From Fusibacter sp963666805 (GTDB lineage: Bacteria > Bacillota > Clostridia > Peptostreptococcales > Acidaminobacteraceae): 64,000 nucleotides of DNA. Positions 43,475-51,814 of this stretch are shown here, piece after piece; position 1 is the first letter of the stretch, and each line of letters begins with the position of its first letter. A program made the position numbers and the translations under genes. The notes under the pieces were generated by a model. The model was not told where the DNA came from. It saw only the letters and a program-made list of their open reading frames with translations, and did not search any database. The stretch is taken from contig CAXXWR010000003.1 of assembly GCA_963666805.2 (NCBI GenBank), positions 62,001 through 126,000 on the forward strand. The letters are read 5' to 3'.

Positions 43475-45091
43475 TTATTTATCCACTTCAATAATATCTG
43501 CTTCATAAGGCCCTATTTGACCATCAAATAGGTGTCGTTTCTCTGTTGATAAAATTAAACGTCCTGAATAAGGTAAATGTCTTGAGAAAGAAGAGAGATT
43601 AATCATGATTAGCCATTTTTGGTTGTCGTTTACCCGCTCAAAAACAAACACGTTATCAGTGATTAAAAGTGCGTTAAAATCGCCATCAATAAGTACTGGT
43701 GAAGTCTTGCGAAGTTCAATTAGTCTTCTATAATAATGCCAAATGGATTCTTCATCTTTCATCGCCGCTTCAACATTGATTGTTTTATAGTTTTGATTAA
43801 CACCCAACCAAGGTTGACTGGAACTAAAACCCGCATAGGCACTATTACTCCACTGCATAGGGGTTCTACAATTATCCCTTGACCCCTCTTTAATTATTTT
43901 CCACCTTAAACTATAAGGTAAGTGCCATTTTTCAAGAAAGGCATTGACATGACGCGATTCTACATCTTGAATTTGAGACATGTCTCTAAAGTCAAAGTTT
44001 GTCATACCGATTTCTTGACCTTGATATATGAAAGGGCTACCTTTAAGACAAAGTAAAAGGGTTGCCAATGCTTTGGCTGATGCCTCACGATAGACTTTGT
44101 CATTGCCAAAGCGCGATACGAGTCTTCTTTGGTCATGGTTTTCAAGATAATTTGCACTCCATTCCATGGCATTTTGCCATTTGCTAATGGTCTCAAAAAA
44201 TTTCTTCCGATTCAGCTTTCTGTGAAACCACTTTACCATCCACTGATCAGCCTCCATATGTTCAAAAGAAAAAATCATATCCAGTTCATGTCGCGATTCA
44301 TCACAGAGTTTTTTGCCTTCTTCAGGAGTGACAAAAACAGTTTCTCCTACAGTGAAACAGTCATACTGACTTAAAACATCTCGATTAATTTCGTTGAGAA
44401 TACGATGGGTGCCCTCTTGAAACAAGTAGTTTTCAGAGCCTGTTAAAATCAGTTTTTTCTTGCCATTGTTAAGCGTTTTTTTATAGATAACATTGATAAC
44501 ATCGCACCTAAAACCAGCAATTCCTTTGTCTAGCCAAAATGTCATGATTTTTTTAACTTCTTCTATCACTTTAGGATTTTGATAATTAAGATCTGGCTGT
44601 TCTTTTGCAAATAAATGAAGATAATAGGCCTGGCGCATCTCATCATATTCCCAGCAATCTTCTGCGAAAAAGCTAGTCCAGTTATTGGGCTTTTTATGTG
44701 CTTGTCCTTCTCGCCATATGTAATAATCTTTATAAGGTTCTATTCCTGCACGGCTCTTTTGAAACCATTCATGCTGATGAGAGGTATGATTGATAACCAA
44801 GTCCATGACCAATTTGATATCGCGTTTCTCTGCTTCTAAAATAAGACGTTCCATGTCTGTCATCGTCCCAAAAGGCGGATAAATATTATAATAATCACTG
44901 ATATCATAACCATTATCCGCCTGAGGTGAATCATAAACAGGGCTAAGCCACAATAGTCCTACACCTAGTTCTTTTAAATAATCCAGTTTTAAAATAATGC
45001 CATTAATATCCCCTATGCCATCACCATTAGAATCGTAAAAACTCCTTGGATAGATTTGATAAATTACACGTTCTTGCCACCATTTCGCCAT
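43475..45091 (-). CDS. GH13 alpha-glucosidase (oligo-1,6-glucosidase type)
   Basis: 538 residues. Catalytic triad: Asp197 in GFRCDVIN, Glu250 in FTVGETVF, Asp320 in ENHDQRR; conserved DLVINHTS at 97-104. The QPDLNYQNP and IYQGQEIGMTNF segments fit oligo-1,6-glucosidase/alpha-glucosidase (GH13_31). Cytosolic; acts on sugars imported by the downstream symporter. Trehalose-6-phosphate hydrolase is less likely because the transporter is not a PTS. Confidence 0.9.
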   Translation of the reverse strand: MAKWWQERVIYQIYPRSFYDSNGDGIGDINGIILKLDYLKELGVGLLWLSPVYDSPQADNGYDISDYYNIYPPFGTMTDMERLILEAEKRDIKLVMDLVINHTSHQHEWFQKSRAGIEPYKDYYIWREGQAHKKPNNWTSFFAEDCWEYDEMRQAYYLHLFAKEQPDLNYQNPKVIEEVKKIMTFWLDKGIAGFRCDVINVIYKKTLNNGKKKLILTGSENYLFQEGTHRILNEINRDVLSQYDCFTVGETVFVTPEEGKKLCDESRHELDMIFSFEHMEADQWMVKWFHRKLNRKKFFETISKWQNAMEWSANYLENHDQRRLVSRFGNDKVYREASAKALATLLLCLKGSPFIYQGQEIGMTNFDFRDMSQIQDVESRHVNAFLEKWHLPYSLRWKIIKEGSRDNCRTPMQWSNSAYAGFSSSQPWLGVNQNYKTINVEAAMKDEESIWHYYRRLIELRKTSPVLIDGDFNALLITDNVFVFERVNDNQKWLIMINLSSFSRHLPYSGRLILSTEKRHLFDGQIGPYEADIIEVDK

Positions 45092-45193
45092 TTAACAGCC
45101 TCCCTTATCATTAACCTCTCGTACAGTGAGTTGACGACATATCCCCATGATGCTTTTTTGACCTTCATGTATAGTATTCGCTATAAAGTAAAT

Positions 45194-45802
45194 TTATCCT
45201 TCTTCTGGAGAACACTTAATTCCATTTTTAATGAATTGAATCAACTGAGCTGATACTTCTTCGATCTTATCAAGGTTATTATGGGGATTAGACAACCACG
45301 CTGATGTTAGATTACTAAGGGATTGGGCTATAAAAACCACATTGATTTCTTGATTAACCTGTTTTTTTTCAATGCCTTCTAAAAGACATTTTTCAAACCA
45401 AGCACTCGAGTCTAAATAATAGTCCCCATACAGGTCTATCATTGCATCTGGTTCTTCTAAAGCTTTGTTAAAAAGGGCTTCGTAAGTGGGGTGCTTCAAG
45501 GCAAATTCAGCAGCTGCTTTAAACATATACTGCATTTTGTCATAGACATTTTCTAAGCTTTCCACATCAAAAGCTGCCATATGTCGCGCTTTCTCTTCTG
45601 AAATAGTTACAAGTAGAAAATGATAAAAATCTTTTTTATCTGTAAAATAGTCATAAAAACTACTTCTTGGAATATCTGAAGCATTGATAATATGTGATAC
45701 TTTAACCACACTATAGTGGTGTTCTGAAAATAAATGGAGTCCTGCCTTAATAATCTGTTGCTGTTTTTCTTCTGGTAACTGATTAAATGTCTTTTTGGGC
45801 AT
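45194..45802 (-). CDS. TetR family transcriptional regulator
   Basis: 202 residues. N-terminal HTH: FNQLPEEKQQQIIKAGLHLF, then ASDIPRSSFYDYFTDKKDFY. C-terminal ligand domain is unspecific. Its start overlaps the end of the glycosyltransferase gene by 20 nt. A palindrome upstream of that gene is a likely operator. Confidence 0.9.
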   Translation of the reverse strand: MPKKTFNQLPEEKQQQIIKAGLHLFSEHHYSVVKVSHIINASDIPRSSFYDYFTDKKDFYHFLLVTISEEKARHMAAFDVESLENVYDKMQYMFKAAAEFALKHPTYEALFNKALEEPDAMIDLYGDYYLDSSAWFEKCLLEGIEKKQVNQEINVVFIAQSLSNLTSAWLSNPHNNLDKIEEVSAQLIQFIKNGIKCSPEEG

Positions 45803-47033
45803 TGGTTTGTATCCTTTCGATGGCTATGGCTGCATTTTCAATCCCATTTTCAAGACGGATTTCATTTGAAAATGCTTGTGCTTTGCTAATCCGCGTTTCT
45901 TGACACATGTCACTTAATATTGTATTGAGTTGATCTACAGTCATGTCTTGTGGTTTTACAACTGGCCCCATTAAGTCCAATTGATGAAGTCGATTCGCCC
46001 AAAAAGGCTGGTCGACATTAAAAGGAATAATTTGTTGAGGCCTACCACTTAAGAGTGCTTCTGCTGTCGTTCCAATACCACCATGATGGAGAATTCCTTT
46101 TGCTTCTTTAAAAATAAGCCTATGAGGTAAACGATCAATAACTTTAATCCGATCACTGGTGAAATGCATCTTGCTGTTGCCTGCAATAAATATGGCATTT
46201 TCCTTTCTTAAGGTTAGCGTTTCTTCAATAATAGCTTCGAGTCCGCTGGCAGGCATACTGGAAAAACTGATGACCCACGGTTTCCCCTTCTCATTTATAA
46301 AACTTTCAATAGATGACGGTAAAGTACTTTCCTTTAATGGCAAGAAAGGAAAACCAGTAAGCGTAAGATGTCGACCCCAATCTTTAACATTTTTAAATAA
46401 GGCCGAACTTATGGGATATATAACCTCTTGTCGGTCAAAATGGCTGTACTTACCCATTTTTCTTTTTGAAAGTTTAAGGGTATTTACCCTAAAATCATTT
46501 ATAATTTCCATAGAAGAGGACTCGGAAAATAGCAAAACTTTATAAGTCAACTTATTGAGCCATGGTCCAAAATTTCCACTAGGGGATACTGCTAAGTTAG
46601 GAAAAGCTTGTGTGGGATACAACATCGGTACTGGCGGCATACTGACACAAGGTATTTTTAAGGCTTCTGCTATGTCATAAGCAACCATTGCCTTAGGATG
46701 GGCAATAATGATATCTGCTCCCTGACACGCTTGATAAAAATCATCAAAGGTCTCCCTAAATAATGGATTAATGGTTGTTTTCATGTAGTTCATGATTTTG
46801 AAAATGGACATCTTCCCTCCATTAAAAATAGCTTCCCCCTCAGGAGTCTCAAGTATCTTCATAAAATCTGCATGCGTTTCGACAAAATGAATACCTTGTG
46901 ATTCAATAAAAGTCTGAAAGGTGTGACCTGTAGCAATGGTCACCTCATGACCTCGTTCAATCAAAGAGATTCCAATAGCTACATAGGGTTGAACATCACC
47001 TCTGGAGCCTAAGGTTAAAAAAACAACTTTCAT
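45783..47033 (-). CDS. UDP-glycosyltransferase-like protein (MGT/COG1819)
   Basis: 416 residues. N-terminal TLGSRGDVQPYVAIGISLIE and C-terminal GILHHGGIGTTAEALLSGRPQ are the GT1 acceptor and donor signatures. Such enzymes glycosylate lipids, sterols, macrolides or other small molecules. Cotranscribed with the TetR gene, suggesting it detoxifies a compound sensed by TetR. Confidence 0.88.
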   Translation of the reverse strand: MKVVFLTLGSRGDVQPYVAIGISLIERGHEVTIATGHTFQTFIESQGIHFVETHADFMKILETPEGEAIFNGGKMSIFKIMNYMKTTINPLFRETFDDFYQACQGADIIIAHPKAMVAYDIAEALKIPCVSMPPVPMLYPTQAFPNLAVSPSGNFGPWLNKLTYKVLLFSESSSMEIINDFRVNTLKLSKRKMGKYSHFDRQEVIYPISSALFKNVKDWGRHLTLTGFPFLPLKESTLPSSIESFINEKGKPWVISFSSMPASGLEAIIEETLTLRKENAIFIAGNSKMHFTSDRIKVIDRLPHRLIFKEAKGILHHGGIGTTAEALLSGRPQQIIPFNVDQPFWANRLHQLDLMGPVVKPQDMTVDQLNTILSDMCQETRISKAQAFSNEIRLENGIENAAIAIERIQTNAQKDI

Positions 47034-47057
47034 ATATTCACCTCATTTTTAAAATTC

Positions 47058-47074
47058 CGACGACTGTGTCGTCG
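47058..47074. promoter_or_regulatory. Candidate TetR operator
   Basis: Perfect 7-bp inverted repeat CGACGAC-TGT-GTCGTCG, 25 nt before the glycosyltransferase ATG; GC-rich in an AT-rich gap and placed where a repressor would block the promoter. Confidence 0.6.
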
Positions 47075-47175
47075 TTAACATTTTATACGTTATCAACCTC
47101 TTTGTCAATTTTTTACCATCATAGAAAGGCTTTTAATCTTTTTTATCAGTCATCGCTCTTATTTTGACACTAAAA

Positions 47176-47225
47176 AACCGACCTCCTCTTAGTTAGATTT
47201 TAGGTCTAACTTTTGGGGGTCGGTT
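47176..47225 (-). terminator. Terminator after the aldo/keto reductase
   Basis: AACCGACCTCC (47176-47186) pairs with GGGGGTCGGTT (47215-47225); an inner TAGTTAGA/TCTAACT stem adds stability; TTTTTT follows on the minus strand. Confidence 0.75.
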
Positions 47226-47246
47226 CAATTACATGGGGGGCATTCA

Positions 47247-48413
47247 CTATAATTTCATAAATTTTTTAATGATAAATCGTGCGGGTTTATAATAAAAACC
47301 TTCAAGATTTTTCTGTACATTCTTAAGTTCTTTTCTGATTTCTATCTTTTGTGGACAATGACTTTCACACTTACCACACTCAATACAAAGCGAGGCATTA
47401 TGTGGCTCAGATTTCATAGATGTCTGCATAAGATAATGACCAATTGCCGATTTTTTGCCTTCAATAGGAATTTCATTATAGCATGAAAAACAGGTTGGAA
47501 TATCAACACCAACTGGACAAGGAACACAATAACCGCAACCTGTACAAGGTACTTTTATAGTCTTTTGCATCACATCAACAACTTGATCAAAAAGCTGTAA
47601 TTCTTCATCTTTTAAGTGACCGGCTTCTACTGAACTGGCCGTCTTGATATTTTCCTGAATCATCTCCATACTATTCATCCCCGAAAGCACCACGTTCACT
47701 TCTGGTTGATTCCAAATCCATCTTAGGCCCCATTCCGCTGGCGACCTTTTAATGTCAGCATGGTTCCAAATAGACATAACTGCTTTGGGTAAATGATTTA
47801 CCAAGCTGCCACCTCTTAAAGGCTCCATAATCATCACTGGTAAACCTTTACTATGGGCGTATTGTAATCCACTTCGTCCAGCTTGATGATGCTCATCAAA
47901 ATAGTTGTATTGAATCATGCAAAATTCCCAATCATAAGCATCTATGATTTTAATGAATTCATCCTTTCCACCATGATATGAAAAACCAATATTTTTAATT
48001 TGTCCACTTGCTTTTTTTTCTGCAATCCAGTCTAATATGCCTAATTTAACCATACGTTCCCAAACATTGAGGTCTGTCAACATATGCATAAAATAGTAAT
48101 CAATATAATCCGTTTGGAGTCTTTCAAGTTCAGTATTAAATATTTTATCAAGATCTTCTCTCTTTTTTACCAAGTATGGTGGCAACTTTGTTGCAATTTT
48201 AACTGCTTCACGCTTGCCTAATTTTTTCAATACACGACCTAAAGTTACTTCATTGTTAGGATAAACATAAGCTGTATCAAAATAGTTAACGCCTTGTTCT
48301 ATTGCATAAGCAACTTGTTTCACAACTTCTTCTTCGTTTTTATTAAACCGCATACACCCAAATCCTAATACGGATAGTTGATCACCATTCTTCGGATTAA
48401 TTCTGTATTTCAC
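47247..48413 (-). CDS. Aldo/keto reductase with C-terminal 4Fe-4S domain (COG1453)
   Basis: 388 residues. AKR barrel: LGFGCMRF, NYFDTAYVYPN, KIATKLPP, IKNIGFSYHGG; then CTGCGYCVPCPVGVDIP and CIECGKCESHCPQKIEI, binding two [4Fe-4S] clusters. These oxidoreductases are common in anaerobes; substrate unknown. The GTG at 48413 (VKYRINP) is chosen because GGAG lies 8 nt upstream and family members begin there; ATG 48428 is an alternative. Confidence 0.88.
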   Translation of the reverse strand: MKYRINPKNGDQLSVLGFGCMRFNKNEEEVVKQVAYAIEQGVNYFDTAYVYPNNEVTLGRVLKKLGKREAVKIATKLPPYLVKKREDLDKIFNTELERLQTDYIDYYFMHMLTDLNVWERMVKLGILDWIAEKKASGQIKNIGFSYHGGKDEFIKIIDAYDWEFCMIQYNYFDEHHQAGRSGLQYAHSKGLPVMIMEPLRGGSLVNHLPKAVMSIWNHADIKRSPAEWGLRWIWNQPEVNVVLSGMNSMEMIQENIKTASSVEAGHLKDEELQLFDQVVDVMQKTIKVPCTGCGYCVPCPVGVDIPTCFSCYNEIPIEGKKSAIGHYLMQTSMKSEPHNASLCIECGKCESHCPQKIEIRKELKNVQKNLEGFYYKPARFIIKKFMKL

Positions 48414-48620
48414 TGCTTTCACTCCCATTCTTCTAAGACGATGATGCATTGCATCAATTTCATATGTCCCTTTTCTATAATGCTTCTATAAAGGCTACTC
48501 TTATTTATCATAAACAAGTTTAAGGCAACTTGCAATTCATTTCAACATTTATTGCATAAAAATAACCAGCCACCTCGTTGTATCGCTACACGAGGGAGCT
48601 GGTATAAGCATTAAATCAAA

Positions 48621-48788
48621 TTACTCACCAATATCAATTTGACAAGTACAAGATGCATTATTTTTATTGTTAGATGGACAGGAAGGACAACCTGAACACT
48701 TAACACCATTTTTTTTATCTATGACCATTTTGGTAATTGCTAATCCAATAATTGCAACAATAACAATTGCAACAATGATATTTGCCAT
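48621..48788 (-). CDS. FeoB-associated Cys-rich membrane protein
   Basis: 55 residues: one N-terminal membrane helix (ANIIVAIVIVAIIGLAI), then a short Cys-rich tail with CSGCPSC and CTC. This is the small partner found after feoB in many Firmicutes and thought to assist ferrous-iron transport. AGGAGG lies 8 nt before the ATG, 12 nt behind feoB. Confidence 0.88.
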   Translation of the reverse strand: MANIIVAIVIVAIIGLAITKMVIDKKNGVKCSGCPSCPSNNKNNASCTCQIDIGE

Positions 48789-48800
48789 AAAATCTACCTC

Positions 48801-50798
48801 CTAAGCATGTGCTAGTTCTGCTTTGCGGTCACCTTTTATCATTAAATAGATGTAGGTTCCAATGAAAATAGCCACTGCTATTAATCCTTGAATAAAGTAT
48901 TGTCCTAAGGAACCTGTTGTAATCAGTGTACCCAATTGATAAATAATGAATGCTACAATGTAACCCATGGAAAGCTGGAATCCGATTGCCCCCCATAGCC
49001 ACTTCGGTGATTCAAGTTCTGAATTCATTGCACCAATCGCTGCAAAGCATGGTGGTGTAAATAAGTTAAATGTTAAATATGAAAGTGCTGCAACTGATGA
49101 AATTCCCATAATTGTTGCAACATCTGATCCGCCTCCAACTAAGACAAGTTCGTCCGGATCAATAAAGTTTGTGATGCCATAAACAACAGCCAATGTTCCA
49201 ACTACATTTTCTTTGGCAATAAAGCCTGTGATAGCTGCTGCTGCTAATTGCCATACACCAAATCCAAGTGGTAATAATAAAATTGCAAATGGTGATGCGA
49301 TAGTTGCTAAAATACTTGTATTTTCTGCACCTTCGGCAACCATTTGGAAATGGCCATTACTCCAGCTAAATGTTTGCATAATTTGTATTAAAGCATTACA
49401 TACTAATATAATTGTTCCAGCTTTTATAATAAAGGCTTTGGCTCTAGAAAACATAGAAACAACTGCTCGTTTAAGACTTGGAATACGATATTCTGGAAGT
49501 TCCATAATAAAATATGATTTGCTTTTTCTTTCACCAGTAATTCTTCTAATCATTAAAGCACTAATGATAATGAGTAAAATACCCAATGCATACATGCCAA
49601 CACTTACAACAGCTGAATTATTGAAGAATACCCCTGAGAACAAAGCAATAATAGGAAGTTTTGCTCCACAAGGCATAAACGGTGTCAACATAGCAGTTGT
49701 TCTTCTTTGTCGATCATTTTTAATGGTTCTTGTCGCCATGATTCCTGGAATCGCACATCCGGTTCCAATAATCATTGGTATAATTGACTTGCCTGAAAGA
49801 CCTACTTTCTTAAAGAAACGATCCATAACAACGGCAACTCTTGCCATATAACCGCAATCTTCTAACAAAGCAAGTAAGAAGAAAAGCACCATGATCAGTG
49901 GTAAGAAACCAACAACCGCACCTACACCACCTATAATCCCATCAACTAATAGTGCTGATAAGAACGGATCGACATCACTGCCCAGTTGATTCGATACAAA
50001 GCCACCAAATGTGTCAATCCAGCCACTTAAAATATCTGCAAAAAAAGTACCTACATAAGTCTGAGATATAGCGAAAACCGCCCACATGACTACAATGAAA
50101 ATAGGAATACCAAACCATTTATTGGCAATAATTCTATCGGCTTTATCTTGTAAAGTTGTGTCTTTACTCTGTTGAACTTTCTTTTCAACTTGCTTAATCA
50201 GCTTAGCGATAAAAGCATAACGCTCTTTATCAGCTGTAAGCACTTCTTCTTTTGTCGCTTGATCTCCTACACCTGTAAACGGAGCTTCTTGTTGATCGCC
50301 ATTTACTTTAACAGCTTCTTTAATTAAACGTTTGAGTCCTTCATTTTTAGATTGTGTCGAAATTGTTTCAACAACAGGACATTTTAATAATTGAGATAAT
50401 AATGTCGTATTAATTTTAGTTTTTTTCTTCGCTGTTAAATCACTTTTGTTAAGTGCAATCACTACTGGAATATTGAGTTCTAATAACTGTGTTGTAAAAA
50501 ATAAACTTCTATTAAGATTGGTTGCATCAACAATGTTAATAATAACATCTGGTGCTTCGTTCTTTACAAAATCTCTTGTAATACTCTCTTCAGAAGTAAA
50601 CGGCGACATAGAATAAGCGCCTGGTAAATCTACCACTGTGATATCAACCCCCGAATCATTCAGTGTCTTTTTTACCGGTCCTTCCTTTTTGTCTACAGTT
50701 ACACCCGCCCAGTTTCCAACATGTTCAATTCGACCTGTAATCGCATTGAAAAGCGTTGTTTTTCCACTATTTGGGTTACCCGTAAGTGCAATTTTCAT
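48801..50798 (-). CDS. feoB: Ferrous iron transporter B
   Basis: 665 residues. N-terminal G protein: G1 GNPNSGKT (7-14), DLPGAYS, ALNKSD; a linker (~180-220) and a membrane domain with the two Gate motifs (GTGCAIPGIMATRTIKN and TPFMPCGAKLPI). Imports Fe2+ under anoxia. ATG 50798 has GGAGGG just upstream; frame extension to 50834 is not needed. Transcription from the dtxR/feoA side must pass a terminator at 50866-50896, so feoB may have its own promoter near the palindrome 50827-50852. Confidence 0.95.
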   Translation of the reverse strand: MKIALTGNPNSGKTTLFNAITGRIEHVGNWAGVTVDKKEGPVKKTLNDSGVDITVVDLPGAYSMSPFTSEESITRDFVKNEAPDVIINIVDATNLNRSLFFTTQLLELNIPVVIALNKSDLTAKKKTKINTTLLSQLLKCPVVETISTQSKNEGLKRLIKEAVKVNGDQQEAPFTGVGDQATKEEVLTADKERYAFIAKLIKQVEKKVQQSKDTTLQDKADRIIANKWFGIPIFIVVMWAVFAISQTYVGTFFADILSGWIDTFGGFVSNQLGSDVDPFLSALLVDGIIGGVGAVVGFLPLIMVLFFLLALLEDCGYMARVAVVMDRFFKKVGLSGKSIIPMIIGTGCAIPGIMATRTIKNDRQRRTTAMLTPFMPCGAKLPIIALFSGVFFNNSAVVSVGMYALGILLIIISALMIRRITGERKSKSYFIMELPEYRIPSLKRAVVSMFSRAKAFIIKAGTIILVCNALIQIMQTFSWSNGHFQMVAEGAENTSILATIASPFAILLLPLGFGVWQLAAAAITGFIAKENVVGTLAVVYGITNFIDPDELVLVGGGSDVATIMGISSVAALSYLTFNLFTPPCFAAIGAMNSELESPKWLWGAIGFQLSMGYIVAFIIYQLGTLITTGSLGQYFIQGLIAVAIFIGTYIYLMIKGDRKAELAHA

Positions 50799-50826
50799 AT
50801 TTCCCTCCATCAAATTATAATCATAT

Positions 50827-50852
50827 TTAACCACAATGTTAGCCGTGGTTAA
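50827..50852. promoter_or_regulatory. Palindrome upstream of feoB
   Basis: TTAACCAC and GTGGTTAA, 10 nt apart, between the attenuator hairpin and the feoB start. It could be an iron-dependent operator of the DtxR-family protein encoded upstream. Confidence 0.5.
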
Positions 50853-50865
50853 CTTTATATTTTTT

Positions 50866-50896
50866 AAAAAAAGACGTCGGATAGACGGCTTTTTTT
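50866..50896 (-). terminator. Hairpin between feoA and feoB
   Basis: AAAAAAAG-a-CGTC pairs with GACG-g-CTTTTTTT; a T run follows on the minus strand. It divides the feo cluster into two transcription segments. Confidence 0.75.
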
Positions 50897-50909
50897 ATTT
50901 AAGGATTCA

Positions 50910-51191
50910 TTAAACCATTATTGCACGTGCAAGTTCTTTATTAATACTGTATCTTGCATCTTTAATATTAATCACAATATCATCAGATAGGATTGAAATC
51001 ACTGTAATATCTTCACCTTCATAACAGCCCAATGTAAATAAAAAGCCTTTAATTTCTTCGTCTTCTGTTTCAACTGAACGAATAGTATACGTTGTATCTT
51101 CACCGGCTTGGTCCAAACTCATTAAATTATTTTGACAACCAATGATTGCTTCATTAGCACTATAATCTTTGTGTTTTAATACTGATTCCAT
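50910..51191 (-). CDS. feoA: FeoA-type protein
   Basis: 93 residues with the SH3-like FeoA fold: FLFTLGCYEGEDITVISIL and a C-terminal YSINKELARAIMV. FeoA supports FeoB-mediated Fe2+ uptake. Twenty-seven nt behind the DtxR-type gene; followed by a hairpin before feoB. Confidence 0.85.
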   Translation of the reverse strand: MESVLKHKDYSANEAIIGCQNNLMSLDQAGEDTTYTIRSVETEDEEIKGFLFTLGCYEGEDITVISILSDDIVINIKDARYSINKELARAIMV

Positions 51192-51218
51192 AAAAACCTC
51201 CTCATATAAAAAACCTAG

Positions 51219-51590
51219 TTAGTTGCCACCCTCTAGGTACTTTTCCATTGCAATTAACATTTCTTCCTCTACAACATGTTCCATTCGGCATGCATTTCTA
51301 TCAGCAACATCATGCGTCAGCCCCAATGATTCCTTTAAAAAATCAGTAATGAGTTGATGATTGCGATAAACTCGCTCTGAATATTTTAATCCTTCAGAAG
51401 TAAGATTGACAGAACCATAAGCTTCTTTAACAATAAGCCCCTCTGACTTCAAAAGTTTCATTGCCTTTGAAACACTTGGTTTTGATACACCCAATTCTAA
51501 TGCAATATCTGAAATATGTGCGTGACCATGCTTCCGCTCTAATAACAAAATAGTCTCTAAATACATTTCTGTAGATTCACTACTTCCCAT
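51219..51590 (-). CDS. DtxR/MntR family metal-dependent regulator
   Basis: 123 residues. N-terminal winged helix (MYLETILLLERKHG, DIALELGVSKPSVSKAMKLL) and dimerisation domain with metal ligands in HDVADRNACRMEHVVEEE. No SH3 domain, as in MntR. Position in front of feoA suggests control of ferrous-iron import. Confidence 0.88.
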   Translation of the reverse strand: MGSSESTEMYLETILLLERKHGHAHISDIALELGVSKPSVSKAMKLLKSEGLIVKEAYGSVNLTSEGLKYSERVYRNHQLITDFLKESLGLTHDVADRNACRMEHVVEEEMLIAMEKYLEGGN

Positions 51591-51646
51591 AAGTCACTTA
51601 TCCTTTCTCAATTGCTATGAAATATGTAACATTTTTTAACCTTATT

Positions 51647-51702
51647 TTAATGTTACCTTTAACTAACATTAATAGTTTACCCCAATTGATACTTATTGTC
51701 AA
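51647..51702 (-). promoter_or_regulatory. Promoter and operator of the dtxR-feoA unit
   Basis: On the minus strand TTGACA (51702-51697) and TAAACT (51679-51674) are 17 nt apart. Directly downstream lies a perfect 9-bp inverted repeat, TTAATGTTA/TAACATTAA (51647-51655, 51664-51672), over the transcription start. A second, overlapping pair GTAACATT/AATGTTAC spans 51626-51656. This looks like autoregulation by the DtxR-type protein. Confidence 0.7.
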
Positions 51703-51750
51703 TTAAATAACAGCACTTTAAAATAAGAACATATACCCAAAATAACATTG

Positions 51751-51789
51751 AAAAAGCCTTCTCTGCTTTAAAGGCAAAGAAGGCTTTTT
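51751..51789 (-). terminator. Intrinsic terminator
   Basis: AAAAAGCCTTC pairs with GAAGGCTTTTT; serves the esterase-like lipoprotein gene. Confidence 0.85.
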
Positions 51790-51814
51790 ATAGGCTTATA
51801 GCGTATTGAATTGA

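Noticed and set aside
46159..46545. 128-codon plus-strand frame
   Set aside because: Antisense to the glycosyltransferase, no ribosome site or known family.
49213..49851. 212-codon plus-strand frame within feoB
   Set aside because: Antisense to a well-conserved membrane protein; a by-product of hydrophobic codon composition.
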